DNA from: Marinilabiliaceae bacterium
GTDB lineage: Bacteria; Bacteroidota; Bacteroidia; Bacteroidales; Marinilabiliaceae
NCBI GenBank assembly: GCA_009777175.1
Contig: WRMI01000030.1
Span: 1-34,516, forward strand
Length of the DNA stretch: 34,516 nucleotides
Reading direction: 5' to 3'
In this document: positions 1 to 8,780 of the stretch, one piece after another
Layout: every line of letters starts with the position of its first letter
Numbering within the stretch: the first letter of the stretch is position 1
The notes under the pieces: generated by a model
What the model saw: only the letters and a program-made list of their open reading frames with translations
The model's database searches: none
What the model was told of the DNA's origin: nothing
Position numbers and translations under genes: made by a program

Positions 1-264
1 AACTTAAAATATTTATGTTGCATATTAAATTCAAAACTTTTTACATGGCTTTTAAACATAATTGTTGGTGATGCCGTAGGAGGTAATGCAGGAAATGCAG
101 ACAACGTAAAAAATCTCAAAATTCCAACTCCAACACCCGAAATAGAACTTCAAATCGAAACTTTATTAGAAAACAAAGATTATAATGCTATTGACAAGTT
201 GGTTTATGAGTTGTATGGGTTGAGTGAGGAGGAGATTGAGGTGATTGATAGACAGAATAAATGA
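1..264 (+). pseudogene. C-terminal end of an Eco57I/type IIG-like restriction-modification protein (partial)
   Basis: Reading frame 1 is open from the window edge to TGA at 262-264. The translation contains LKYLCCILNSKLFTWLL, a short run with IPTPTPEIELQ, and ends IDKLVYELYGLSEEEIEVID. This pattern (a target-recognition end followed by a helix ending in LVYxLYGLxxEEI) is typical of the C-terminus of Eco57I/TaqI-like adenine methyltransferases and fused type IIG enzymes. The methyltransferase core would lie upstream, outside the window, so it is not known whether the gene is whole. A second, different tail of the same type follows at once in another frame, and an N-terminal piece of a related family lies at 1840-2118, which suggests rearranged copies. 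Confidence 0.55.
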
Positions 265-379
265 CTTGATTTGTCCGTTATACGGCTTAGCTTCCGAGGA
301 AACGGATTTTATAAAGAATTATGAGATAGAGTATCGGGTGTCGGATGGGAGCGTTGAGGAGAATTTTTTATTATTGTAA
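245..379 (+). pseudogene. Second, out-of-frame R-M protein C-terminal tail
   Basis: Frame 2 is open from 245 to TAA at 377-379 and reads RINDLICPLYGLASEETDF, then FIKNYEIEYR. It resembles the end of type IIG proteins (INDLVxxLYGLTxEE) but has no start codon of its own and overlaps the end of the preceding tail. It looks like the end of a paralogue joined to the first by recombination or a frameshift inside the conserved LYGL region. Too short for a firm assignment. Confidence 0.35.
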
Positions 380-392
380 GGTCAAGGTATTA

Positions 393-420
393 CATTTTGT
401 CAGGCAATACTGACAAAATG
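393..420. promoter_or_regulatory. 28-bp palindrome upstream of a sigma-54-type promoter
   Basis: Perfect inverted repeat with 11-bp arms: CATTTTGTCAG at 393-403 and its reverse complement at 410-420, with a 6-base centre. It lies just upstream of a -24/-12 element at 436-451, so it may be an operator or an enhancer-binding-protein site. Its centre is only about 55 bp from the expected transcription start, closer than usual for a sigma-54 activator site. Confidence 0.5.
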
Positions 421-435
421 ACACTTTTACTTGAT

Positions 436-451
436 TGGTGCGTAATTTGCA
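436..451 (+). promoter_or_regulatory. Candidate sigma-54 (-24/-12) promoter
   Basis: TGGTGCGTAATTTGCA fits the sigma-54 consensus TGGCAC-N5-TTGCW, with GG and GC dinucleotides at the right spacing. The next start codon is at 491, giving a leader of about 30 bases. It would drive the truncated DUF4062 gene. Confidence 0.5.
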
Positions 452-490
452 TAACAATTATTAATTAATCAACAATTTAAAAATAAAAAT

Positions 491-703
491 ATGGCAAATC
501 TAAGAGTTTTTGTAAGTTCAACTTATTATGATTTGCATCATGTTAGAAACGATCTTTATCTTTTTTTAAAGAATATGGGTTATGATCCTGTTATGCATGA
601 TAAAGGTACAATCACTTACACACAAGACGTACCATTAGAACAGTCTTGTTATGATGAACTATCTACTTGCGATGTTGTAATTTGTATAATCGGCAATAAA
701 TAA
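491..703 (+). pseudogene. Truncated DUF4062-domain protein (N-terminal 70 residues)
   Basis: The N-terminus MANLRVFVSSTYYDLHHVR followed by LEQSCYDELSTCDVVICIIG matches the start of DUF4062 proteins, predicted TIR/nucleotidase-like domains usually fused to larger STAND-type or sensor regions in conflict systems. Normal proteins continue with GxxYG and several hundred residues. Here the frame ends with TAA right after IIGNK, exactly where a dispersed repeat (CGCAAAGTTGAGAACGCAAA, 706-725) begins, so the gene was probably cut by a deletion or repeat insertion. The start and the upstream sigma-54-type promoter and palindrome are preserved. Confidence is good for the domain and high for truncation; the original function is unknown. 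Confidence 0.65.
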
Positions 704-705
704 GG

Positions 706-760
706 CGCAAAGTTGAGAACGCAAAGAAAGTTTTCAGTTATCAGTTTTCAGTTTTCAGTT
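706..760. repeat. Dispersed short repeat and TTTTCAGTT tandem
   Basis: CGCAAAGTTGAGAACGCAAA at 706-725 recurs exactly at 30034-30053 and inverted at 6877-6896. It is followed by a run of TTTTCAGTT-like units (731-760); a similar short run is near 6797. Such low-information repeats mark gene breaks throughout the window. Confidence 0.7.
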
Positions 761-822
761 ATTTTTTGTGCTCTTTTGTGGCTGAAAACAGTTTTCGAAG
801 TGGGCTCATAATTATTTTTATT

Positions 823-854
823 TTTGAATTAATCCCAAAAAATAATTAACTTTG
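823..854 (+). promoter_or_regulatory. Bacteroidetes-type promoter of the RhuM gene
   Basis: TTTG at 823-826, a 20-base spacer, then TAACTTTG at 847-854. This is a full match to the Bacteroidetes primary sigma consensus (TTTG, 19-21 bases, TAnnTTTG). The start codon is at 875. Confidence 0.65.
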
Positions 855-874
855 CGGCTGAAAATAATAACAAT

Positions 875-1804
875 ATGAACGCCGAAAATATAGTAGCGAC
901 AGCGTTGCCTCAACCTATAAACAAAGGAGAAATTGTTTTGTATCACCCTGACAATTCTTTGACGTTGGAGGTACGATTGGAAGATGAAACAGTTTGGTTG
1001 TCACAGAGTCAGATGGCAGAATTGTTTCAAACCACCAGAAACAATGTGTCAATTCACATTAGCAATATTTTCAGAGAAGGTGAATTGGAACAATTTATGG
1101 TATGTAAGAAATCCTTACACACCACTCAACATGGTGCTATTGTGGGAAAAACACAAAAAACCCCGCTCAATTTGTACAATTTGGACGTGATCATTTCCGT
1201 TGGTTATAGAATAAAATCAAAACGCGGCACATTATTTCGCATTTGGGCAAATAGTGTTATAAAAGACTATTTATTAAGAGGTTATGTGTTTCATCAGCGT
1301 ATAGAACATGTTGAAAAATTAGCAATAGCAACTGAAAATCGCGTATCTGAAACCGAAAAACGTTTATCCGATGCAGAAAACAAGATAGATTTTTATGTAA
1401 AAACAGACCAACCAAAAAAAGAAGGGATATTTTTTGATGAGCAAATTTTTGATGCATACATTTTTGTTTCCGACCTAATTAAGTCCGCCAAAAAAACTAT
1501 CATTTTGATAGATAACTACGTTGATGAAACTGTTTTGCTACTTTTGTCAAAGCGAGAAACAGGAGTAAGCGCAACCATTTACACGGCGCAAATATCGCCA
1601 CAACTCATGCTTGATTTACAGAAACACAACGCACAATATCCAACTATTACCATTGACCTATTCACACGCTCACACGACCGTTTTCTGTTTATTGACAATA
1701 CAGTTTATCATTTTGGTGCATCACTTAAAGACCTCGGAAAGAAATGGTTTGCCTTCTCTAAAATGGGATTAGACGCAAATGCACTTTTGCAAATTATGAT
1801 ATAA
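875..1804 (+). CDS. RhuM-family DNA-binding protein with PLD-like C-terminal domain
   Basis: A 309-residue protein. Residues about 20-130 fit the RhuM (PF13310) domain, with VWLSQSQMAELFQTTRNNVS as a helix-turn-helix-like N-terminus and LYNLDVIISVGYRIKS as the family signature. Residues 150-180 form a coiled coil. The C-terminal part resembles a phospholipase D-like nuclease fold, with IILIDNYVDETVL and HDRFLFID (His267), but only one such half-motif is present. A promoter lies 20 bases upstream, so it is probably a single gene. RhuM proteins are common in accessory islands and their function is not established. A 25-bp near-perfect palindrome lies in the codons for residues 75-83, as in the ORF6N genes of this window. 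The start follows the promoter well. The gene appears intact among broken neighbours. Confidence 0.8.
   Translation: MNAENIVATALPQPINKGEIVLYHPDNSLTLEVRLEDETVWLSQSQMAELFQTTRNNVSIHISNIFREGELEQFMVCKKSLHTTQHGAIVGKTQKTPLNLYNLDVIISVGYRIKSKRGTLFRIWANSVIKDYLLRGYVFHQRIEHVEKLAIATENRVSETEKRLSDAENKIDFYVKTDQPKKEGIFFDEQIFDAYIFVSDLIKSAKKTIILIDNYVDETVLLLLSKRETGVSATIYTAQISPQLMLDLQKHNAQYPTITIDLFTRSHDRFLFIDNTVYHFGASLKDLGKKWFAFSKMGLDANALLQIMI
1099..1123. repeat. Intragenic palindrome in the RhuM gene
   Basis: Arms GGTATGTAAG and CTTACACACC are complementary at 9 of 10 positions around a 5-base centre (AAATC). It encodes residues 75-83 (MVCKKSLHT), between the helix-turn-helix region and the YNLDVIISVGYR motif. 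Confidence 0.75.
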
Positions 1805-1839
1805 TTTACTTAAAAAGAATAAATTCAACCATATAATTT

Positions 1840-2118
1840 ATGTTATACAATATTAAAACCCCCAATCAAGCGATTAATCCCGCATTTCTGAAACAAACTC
1901 CTAACAAGGAAAAAATCGAAAACTTCAAAAAAGAGTTGATACAGCTTTTGCAAAAAATCGATGAAAACGAAACAGAAGAGTTTAATAAAATTCTCTTGAG
2001 AACATTTATGTTAAATATTTATTATAGAAATGATTATGATATTAATGTTTACAACGATACAATTAATAAAATCCGAGCAGACCTTGCAATAAAACAGAAC
2101 GGGGAATATTCATGTTAA
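1840..2118 (+). pseudogene. N-terminal fragment of a type IIG-like R-M protein (DUF7149-like)
   Basis: A 92-codon frame beginning MLYNIKTPNQAINPAFLKQ, followed by ENFKKELIQLLQKIDENETE. This matches the start of large Bacteroidetes restriction-modification proteins of the Eco57I class, which continue with YYxN, TDLVIHNG and a PD-(D/E)XK or methyltransferase core. Here the similarity fades after about residue 70 and the frame stops at 2116-2118. The sequence then runs into C25-protease coding sequence. The direct repeat GGGAATATT (2102-2110 and 2122-2130) marks the junction. Best read as a gene remnant; a small free-standing product cannot be excluded. Confidence 0.5.
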
Positions 2119-2120
2119 TA

Positions 2121-3927
2121 CGGGAATATTTAACAAAGTGGTATCGGGTGCTTTGTTAAATTATAAAGATACAGGAGTTAGTGCTGCCATCAATGATAAA
2201 GCATTTGAACGAGATGGTTTCACGAGAGTGATTGTCGATTGGATGAGATTTACAGATTCCTTAGATGTAGTTGGTATTCAAGCTGATTATTTAGTAATAT
2301 GTGCCGATTATTTTTTTCCGGAAGAAACCCCTCACTCGGATATAATTAATCTTATGCAACACCGTAGCATTTACAACGGTTATGATGTTATGGCAGTTAA
2401 TGTAAAAGATATTTTGGATGCTGGATTCTATTAAGAAGGTAATCCCGATCCCGATGGAAACCCAGATGAATTCAAGAACGAGCAGCAGATTCGGACATTT
2501 ATCCGAACAGTATTTGAGACGGGGTATGCAAATAATACGGGTGACAATAAACTCGGTTTCGTCTTACTTGTTGGCGATGTATTTATAGACAACAATGTTG
2601 CCTTAGGGGTTCCTACATCATTTGAATATCATGATGGCACCTATTTTGGTGAGTTTGCTTCTGACCATTATTTTATTTGTGTAAGTAAAGATAGTGATGG
2701 TAATTACGTTGATGATGGAGATATGTTTATTGGCAGATTTAGTGTTGAAACGGAAGAACATCTTGAAAATATGGTTGAAAAAACCATCTACTTTGAGAGC
2801 GAATATGGTTTTTTGGACACATGGCGTAATTCAACTAGGATCTCTAATATGAAGTTTGAGGTTCCTGGTGCTTGGGAAGTTGAAGAATATCAAAATTTTG
2901 TTAAATAACATTTTAACTGAAAGAGGTTGGGATTTTTCACTTGCTTATTGTACCACAATGAATGAACAAGTTGATTCAACCATTAGTTTTTTTTAACAAA
3001 GGAGTTATGTTTGCTGAAATTCGAATTTTGGACACGAATTGGGAAACTCATATTATTGATAGTTTGAAAAATGATTATAAAACTCCATTTATTAATTCAA
3101 CAAGTGGTTGGGCAGGTGCTTTTCATCGACCAAATCAGATATGTTATGCTGAGAGATTTACACGAGAATCTTCAACAAAGGGTGCTGTCGGTTATATTGG
3201 AGAATCTTCACCTTACGCACATGTATACCAATTTCATAATGTTTATCCAGATTCATTGAATTATAATGAACAGTATTTTTATAATCTTTTTGTCAAAAAT
3301 GTTTCAGTCGCTGCCGATTTGATGCTTTATTCAAAAAATAAATGTTTCAATTGGGAACAAGGCAAGAAAAGTATTAAATATGTTTACAATTTACTTGGCG
3401 ATCCCGCCCTTAACATTCTAGCCAGTGGCTACAAAATCACCAAGCCGACTACTGTCCCATGCGAAAGTGTAATAACTACCAAGATAACCGTTTCAGGCAG
3501 AGGTTCTTTGATAGTGCCTGATAGTTGTACTCTTACTTTTTATAGGGACGGTGACCTGACAGTGGATAGTGGTGGATATGTGGTTATCGGTGATGGTGCT
3601 CAAATTAATGCTGATGAAAGTGCTATTAATTCAAGCATAAATATTGCTTCTGATGGTTTTCTATTCCTTGGCAGGGGAGTAACTTTTAACGATTTAGGTG
3701 GTGGTTTGAATCTCACAAGCGAAGGTGCGCTTTTTGATAATGGCAAAACTTATGATATAAGCGGTGTAACCTTTAATAACACGCCTTTAGTTCATGGCAA
3801 TAGCCACTTAAATGTTTCCAATTGCAATTTTAACAATAGTGATTTATCGACAACGACGAGTATTTCTGTTATCGATAATTGTGATTTTTATGAATCTTCG
3901 CTGTTGTCGGAGCAAACAGGTTTTTGA
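2121..3927 (+). pseudogene. Degenerate C25 (gingipain-type) cysteine protease
   Basis: Continuous C25-like similarity is spread over three frames. Frame 2 (2121-2908) has AINDKAFERDGF, DYLVICADYF, GFVLLVGDV and MFIGRFS, broken by an in-frame TAA at 2432-2434. Frame 3 (about 2886-2990) has NILTERGWDFSLAYCTT. Frame 1 (2962-3927) has KGVMFAEIRIL, a catalytic-domain end with LLGDPALNI, and then a beta-helix-like segment (VSGRGSLIVPDSCTLTF and N/G-rich repeats). The frame 3 to 1 shift falls at a T8 run at 2987-2994. The 5' end with signal peptide and propeptide and the 3' end with the sorting domain are missing. With one stop, two frameshifts and loss of both ends it is a pseudogene; two of the lesions alone could be sequencing errors. 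Confidence 0.75.
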
Positions 3928-4039
3928 TTATATTCTTTCCTAACTACCTAATTTATTATATCTAACACGTTTTACCAAAAATAACAAAAAATCCATTAAA
4001 TCCGTCTATCCATGCACTAAGCCTAATTTCTAACTAATC

Positions 4040-4224
4040 AAACCTCACCATCTCCATTCATCCCACACTGCAGCGCTCCGTAAGGAGTGCCACGTGGATA
4101 ACCCCGAATAAGCGTAAGCGCAATTCGGGGCATTTCCAACACATCCCACGTAGCAGCACTCAGCAAGGAGTGTAGGGGCGTACCCTTGGGGTCGCCCTAA
4201 AAGCGCAACTCGGGGGGATCTCCA
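4040..4224. repeat. Dispersed G+C-rich repeat, copy A
   Basis: This stretch shares ACTGCAGC, GAGTGCCACGTGGATAACCC, AGGGGCGTACCCTTG and AAGCGCAA with 30125-30240, in the same order and orientation. It is visibly richer in G+C than its surroundings. An open frame across it on the minus strand is only a translation of the repeat. Copy B abuts a truncated acetyltransferase-toxin gene. Confidence 0.7.
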
Positions 4225-4309
4225 CAAAAAAGATGCATTCATTTCAATAAATTCAATGCACCGCTTTTTAAACCGAATGAAATAACTCAAAATATGATAT
4301 GGTGAAATT

Positions 4310-4345
4310 TGCGACAATCGATTTTGCACAAAGTCGGGAGTCCGT
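4310..4345. mobile_element. Solo insertion-sequence end (relic)
   Basis: The region TTGCGACAAT then TGCACAAAGTCGGGAGTCC (4325-4343) resembles 8948-8983, where TTGCGACAAT is followed by TGTGCCAAGTCAGGAGTTC inside or beside the IS3-type relic; 14 of the last 19 positions agree. No transposase sequence is next to it, so it is probably a leftover end of the same element family. Confidence 0.35.
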
Positions 4346-4581
4346 TAAGTTAGGACTTTTTGCTCGTTTAATTGTACACAATTTCATTTATTTTTTAAAA
4401 AATTTTTTATTCTATTATATCTAATTCAAAATTTTTATCTAAATTTGCAAAAAAAATAAACAATAGATAAGTCGTAATAAAATAAAAATGAACTATAATG
4501 AATAAGGAAAAAAGAGTTAAATTCATTTTGCTTTTACACCAAATTTTCTCAATGTAGTCCAACCTTATACAGCCCAAAAGA

Positions 4582-5571
4582 ATGAGAATCAAACTATATC
4601 CATTAAAATTAAAACCAATACTTAAAGAAAGTATTTGGGGCGGAACAAAATTGCACGAAATGTTCGCAAAACCAATTGAAAACCTTTCTAATATTGCTGA
4701 AAGTTGGGAAGTATCGGGAGTTAAAGATAATGTTTCCATCGTTGCGAATGGTTTATTAAGAGGTAAAAATTTATTGGAAATATTAGAATGTTATCAAAAT
4801 GAATTAGTTGGTAACCATGTCTACGAAAAATATGGCAACGCATTTCCAATTTTACTCAAATTTATTGATGCCAAAGAGCCTCTTTCGATACAAGTGCATC
4901 CAAACGACGAAATTGCCGCACTAAAACACAACTCAATAGGAAAATCTGAACTATGGTATATTATTGAAGCTGAGAAAGATGCACACATTATCAACGGTTT
5001 AAATTCACAACTAAAAAAAGAAGATTTTGCTAATGCGATTGAAAAAAACTGTTTGGAACAATATCTCGTAAAACACAACATTGCTGCAGGAGATGTATTC
5101 TATATTCCCGCTGGTAGAGTACACGCAATCGGTGCGGGAGTTTTGCTTGCCGAAATTCAACAAACATCTGATATTACGTACAGAATTTACGATTTTAACC
5201 GAACTGATAGCAAAGGGAAAAAACGTGAACTTCATACCAAAAAAGCTAAAAGAGCAATAGATACAAAGCTCCCGCAATCATACAAAACTGAATATAAAAT
5301 GTTGAAAAACAAAGGCATCGAACTAATTAATTCACAACATTTTGTTACAAACATTATCGAAATCGACAAACCCGTTGAAAGAACTTATACAGGTTTAGAT
5401 TCTTTTATTATACTCACTTGTTTCGAAGGAAATACATCTGTTGAATTTAGGGACGGAAAAAATGAAAATTTAAGAACTGGTGATACCTTACTAATTCCTG
5501 CTATTATACAACAAGTTATGATTGTACCCAAAGAAAAATCTGCAAAACTTTTAGAAATTTACTGTCCATGA
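4582..5571 (+). CDS. manA: Mannose-6-phosphate isomerase, class I
   Basis: A 329-residue cytosolic zinc enzyme converting mannose 6-phosphate and fructose 6-phosphate, feeding GDP-mannose synthesis and mannose use. Type I motifs are clear: [12 protein letters not shown] at the N-terminus, LSIQVHPND (zinc-ligand Gln and His), GKSELWYI (zinc-ligand Glu), [17 protein letters not shown] (zinc-ligand His) and [10 protein letters not shown]. The length fits the short bacterial form. The first ATG puts the family N-terminus at residue 3. The stop TGA overlaps the ribBA start (ATGA), so the two genes are very likely cotranscribed and translationally coupled, although their pathways are unrelated. Confidence 0.93.
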   Translation: MRIKLYPLKLKPILKESIWGGTKLHEMFAKPIENLSNIAESWEVSGVKDNVSIVANGLLRGKNLLEILECYQNELVGNHVYEKYGNAFPILLKFIDAKEPLSIQVHPNDEIAALKHNSIGKSELWYIIEAEKDAHIINGLNSQLKKEDFANAIEKNCLEQYLVKHNIAAGDVFYIPAGRVHAIGAGVLLAEIQQTSDITYRIYDFNRTDSKGKKRELHTKKAKRAIDTKLPQSYKTEYKMLKNKGIELINSQHFVTNIIEIDKPVERTYTGLDSFIILTCFEGNTSVEFRDGKNENLRTGDTLLIPAIIQQVMIVPKEKSAKLLEIYCP

Positions 5572-6788
5572 AAAAAATTGTCTTAAATACTATTATTGAG
5601 GCTATTGAGGCTTTTAGGAACGGCGAACTTTTGATTGTTGTCGATGACGAAGACCGCGAAAATGAGGGTGATTTTATTACATCAGCACAACTGATAACCC
5701 CCGAAAAGATTAATTTTATGACCAAATTTGGACGCGGACTGCTTTGCACACCCTTAACTGAACAGCGCTGCAAAGAACTTGATTTAGATTTGATGGTCGG
5801 AAATAACACATCGTTACACGCTACTCCCTTCACTATTTCAGTAGATTTGTTAGGACAAGGCTGCACGACGGGGATTTCTGCTTTCGACCGAGCAAAAACT
5901 ATTCTTGCACTATGTAATCCCGAAACAAAACCCGAAGATTTAGGTAGACCCGGACACATTTTTCCACTTAAATCAAGAGAAAGAGGCGTTTTAAGGCGTG
6001 CCGGACATACCGAAGCAGCCATTGATTTAGCGCAAATGGCAGGTCTATTCCCCGCAGGTGTTCTCGTCGAAATTATGGACAAAGACGGCTCAATGGCAAG
6101 ACTGCCCCAACTGTTGAAAATCGCTAAAAAAAACAATTTCAAAATTATAACTATTAAAGATTTAATTGCATATCGTTTAGAACGTGAAAGCCTGATAGTG
6201 AAAGGAGTTGAGGTTAATTTACCAACGAAATACGGCGACTTCAATTTTATCCCTTTTAAACAGAAATCAAATGGTTTAGAACATATTGCGCTTATCAAAG
6301 GAAAATGGGAAATTGACGAAACTATCCTCGTTAGAATGCACTCCTCATGTATGACTGGCGATATTTTTGGCTCCCTGCGCTGTGAATGCGGAGAACAACT
6401 CCGAATAGCAATGGAAACTATTGAAAAAGAAGGAAAAGGGGTTATTGTTTATATGAACCAAGAAGGTAGAGGAATTGGACTGATGAACAAAATAATGGCA
6501 TATAAACTTCAAGAACAAGGGTTTGATACCGTTGACGCTAATATCGAACTCGGTTTCCAACCTGACGAAAGAGAATATGGAGTTGGCGCACAAATTTTGA
6601 GAGAACTCGGAGTTTCAAAAATGAAACTTATGACTAATAACCCCGTCAAAAGAAGTGGATTAGAAGGATATGGACTCAAAATTATCGAAAATATACCCAT
6701 CGAAATCGAACCGAATAAATACAATAAATTTTATATGAACACTAAAAAAGAGAAAATGGGACATACACTTAATTTTTTTAAATACTAA
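5568..6788 (+). CDS. ribBA: RibBA: DHBP synthase / GTP cyclohydrolase II
   Basis: A 406-residue bifunctional riboflavin-biosynthesis enzyme. The N-terminal half (about 1-205) is 3,4-dihydroxy-2-butanone 4-phosphate synthase, with the acidic metal site [11 protein letters not shown] and [14 protein letters not shown]. The C-terminal half is GTP cyclohydrolase II, with the zinc cysteines in [37 protein letters not shown] and [13 protein letters not shown]. All motifs look intact, so both activities are expected. It makes both starting units of riboflavin, from ribulose 5-phosphate and GTP. Its ATG overlaps the manA stop by 4 bases. No riboswitch is visible, and the overlap leaves no room for one. 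Confidence 0.95.
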   Translation: MKKIVLNTIIEAIEAFRNGELLIVVDDEDRENEGDFITSAQLITPEKINFMTKFGRGLLCTPLTEQRCKELDLDLMVGNNTSLHATPFTISVDLLGQGCTTGISAFDRAKTILALCNPETKPEDLGRPGHIFPLKSRERGVLRRAGHTEAAIDLAQMAGLFPAGVLVEIMDKDGSMARLPQLLKIAKKNNFKIITIKDLIAYRLERESLIVKGVEVNLPTKYGDFNFIPFKQKSNGLEHIALIKGKWEIDETILVRMHSSCMTGDIFGSLRCECGEQLRIAMETIEKEGKGVIVYMNQEGRGIGLMNKIMAYKLQEQGFDTVDANIELGFQPDEREYGVGAQILRELGVSKMKLMTNNPVKRSGLEGYGLKIIENIPIEIEPNKYNKFYMNTKKEKMGHTLNFFKY

Positions 6789-6796
6789 CGTTTTGG

Positions 6797-6896
6797 AAGT
6801 TTTCAGTTTTCAGTGAATGAGTGAATGTGTGAATGAGTAAATGTGTGAATGAGTTATTAACCACTAACTACTAATTTTTGCGTTCTCAACTTTGCG
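6797..6896. repeat. GAATGAGT/GAATGTGT tandem plus dispersed repeat
   Basis: The ribBA-fmt gap has TTTTCAG units, then GAATGAGTGAATGTGT-type 8-base repeats (about 6814-6853), then an inverted copy of the dispersed repeat (6877-6896) found at 706-725 and 30034-30053. A related GAATGAGT tract, inverted, lies at 20583-20627. No gene or clear terminator was seen. Confidence 0.65.
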
Positions 6897-6958
6897 ACAT
6901 TGAGTTAAAATAAATATTATGAATAATGCTGGTTAGAAAAAATAAATAAAATGATAAA

Positions 6959-7936
6959 ATGAATATACCTTCTATAAATGAAAAAGATAGACCCTTTAAG
7001 GTTGTTTTTATGGGGACACCTTTATTTGCGGCACATGTCTTGCAAAAACTTGTTGAAGCAGGAATAAATATTGTCGGGGTTGTTACAACAACTGACAAAC
7101 CCGCATATAGAGGGCTTAAACTTACGCCTTCACCTGTAAAAAAGTTAGCTCTGGAACATGAACTGAAATTATTGCAACCCGAAACCCTTTCTGACTCCAT
7201 ATTTATTGCAGAATTGGAAGATCTAAAACCTGATTTGCAAGTTGTTGTTGCTTTTCGAAAGTTACCCGAAATTGTTTGGAATTTACCCCCAAAAGGAACA
7301 ATTAATTTACATGCCTCTCTTTTGCCGCAATATAGAGGTGCCGCACCCATCAACCATGCAATTATTAACGGCGAAAAAGAAAGCGGAGTTACTACATTTT
7401 TCATTAATAATGAAATAGATACGGGAAATATTCTCTTTATGGAAAAAATTGAGTTAGAAAAAGAGGAAACTGCAGGGAGTTTGCACAATAAATTAATGGT
7501 TATCGGTGCAGAATTAGTTCTTAAAACAATAAATGCAATCCAAAAAGGAACAGCAAAAGCAGTTCCGCAAACTACTCTTCCCGCTGACCAACTGAAAAAA
7601 GCACCCAAAATATCAAAAACTTTTTGTAAAATAGATTGGAATATACCTGCCGAAAAGGTATTAAATTTCATCAAAGGGGTAAGTCCATTTCCAACGGCAT
7701 TTTGTGATTTTTATGATATGAATGGCACTGCCGTTATTTGTAAAATTTTTAAAGCACGTTCAAGCAACTCGTTTCAACTTCGACCCGCTGAAACATATTC
7801 CGACAATAAAACTTTTTTAAAAGTTGGAACACAAACAGGAGACATCGAAATTCTCGAAATTCAACAAGAAGGAAAAAAATATTTGAAAATTGAAGAATTT
7901 TTACGTGGAAATAAAAAGATTATTTTCAACAATTAG
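6959..7936 (+). CDS. fmt: Methionyl-tRNA formyltransferase
   Basis: A 325-residue enzyme transferring the formyl group of 10-formyltetrahydrofolate to initiator Met-tRNA. The N-terminal Rossmann domain begins VVFMGTPLFAAHVLQKLVE. The catalytic triad lies in TINLHASLLPQYRGAAPIN (Asn and His) and NNEIDTGNIL (Asp). The C-terminal OB-fold tRNA-binding domain is present (from about residue 215, CKIDWN and onward). The length is normal. An ATG eight bases upstream leads only to a stop, supporting the start used here. It lies on the same strand as ribBA but about 170 bases downstream, behind repeats. Confidence 0.95.
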   Translation: MNIPSINEKDRPFKVVFMGTPLFAAHVLQKLVEAGINIVGVVTTTDKPAYRGLKLTPSPVKKLALEHELKLLQPETLSDSIFIAELEDLKPDLQVVVAFRKLPEIVWNLPPKGTINLHASLLPQYRGAAPINHAIINGEKESGVTTFFINNEIDTGNILFMEKIELEKEETAGSLHNKLMVIGAELVLKTINAIQKGTAKAVPQTTLPADQLKKAPKISKTFCKIDWNIPAEKVLNFIKGVSPFPTAFCDFYDMNGTAVICKIFKARSSNSFQLRPAETYSDNKTFLKVGTQTGDIEILEIQQEGKKYLKIEEFLRGNKKIIFNN

Positions 7937-8078
7937 CAATATATCAGTCTATTAATAAAATGACAATAAAAAATTTTTAATTATTTTCAAAAAAATTTGA
8001 AAAATTTGAAACTTTATTTTTTCCATTTCGTAAAAACAAATTTGTAATAGAAAATTAAAAATAAAAACAATCGATAGT

Positions 8079-8780
8079 ATGGATAATTTATTTCTAAAAT
8101 ATATGAATGAGCGGACGGGTAAGCCTTTGGATTTGGCTACCGATTCGCGCCCAAAGGGACCGGTGATAACAATTTCAAGGGATCATGGTTGTTTTGCAAG
8201 CCATATTGCTCAAACATTGGCTGAGACGCTAACACACAAAAACGAACTTTCAGGCAAAGAAGGAGTTTGGAGGGTCATCAGCAAAGAAATTGTTGAAGAA
8301 TCTGCCAAAGAATTAAAATTGTCGCCCGAACTCACTCAGAATCTTACAGAATATAGGACACGTGGGTTCTTTGAAAACATTGCGTTATTCTTTTCTGATT
8401 CTTTTTATCCGGGTGATGTCAAAGTGAGGAACACAATTGCGCGTTTTATTTACAATGTTGCCTCCGAAGGAAATGTGATAATCATTGGACGCGCCGCAGA
8501 AGCGCACACCAAAAATTTTCAAAACGCATTTCACGCTAAATTAGTCGCTCCTGTTGAATGGCGCGCTATACAGATTTCTAAATTTAATAATAAAAACCTT
8601 TCTGACGCTAAAAAAGAGGCTATTGAAGTCGATAAAAGAAGGAAACAGTTTAGAAATTATTTTGAAAAAAATCGACCCGACATTGATTATTTCGACACCT
8701 TTTTTAATACATCAACCATGTCAGAAGATGAAATTGTCGAAATGATTACAATAGCAGCCGAAACAAGAGGTTTTGTTTAA
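8079..8780 (+). CDS. Cytidylate kinase-like family protein
   Basis: A 233-residue protein of the cytidylate-kinase-like family. It has GPVITISRDHG at the expected P-loop position (residues 27-37), WRVISKEIVEES, a helical region with FFENIALFFSDS, IRNTIARF-like sequence (VRNTIARFIYNVASEGNVII), IIIGRAAEAHT and VEWRAIQISKF. The usual glycine-rich stretch after ISR is replaced by DHGCFASHIA, so classical phosphate-binding geometry is doubtful. The true substrate of this family is not settled and it is not the essential Cmk. The 142-base gap upstream is A+T-rich, without a clear promoter match. Confidence 0.7.
   Translation: MDNLFLKYMNERTGKPLDLATDSRPKGPVITISRDHGCFASHIAQTLAETLTHKNELSGKEGVWRVISKEIVEESAKELKLSPELTQNLTEYRTRGFFENIALFFSDSFYPGDVKVRNTIARFIYNVASEGNVIIIGRAAEAHTKNFQNAFHAKLVAPVEWRAIQISKFNNKNLSDAKKEAIEVDKRRKQFRNYFEKNRPDIDYFDTFFNTSTMSEDEIVEMITIAAETRGFV

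Larger units (their letters stand above)
3928..4581. other. Intergenic region: repeat relics, no gene
   Basis: No credible coding sequence was seen. The region holds the G+C-rich repeat at 4040-4224 and an insertion-sequence end relic near 4310-4345. Past 4345 it is A+T-rich and contains TAAATTTG (4440-4447), a possible -7 element for manA but with no clear -33 partner. Confidence 0.5.

Noticed and set aside
2987-2994. Programmed frameshift at a T8 run in the C25 gene
   Set aside because: The gene also has an in-frame stop, another frameshift and both ends missing, so decay or sequencing error is simpler.
4045-4329. 94-codon minus-strand open frame as a gene
   Set aside because: It is a translation of the dispersed G+C-rich repeat, and the same is true of the frame at 30070-30258.
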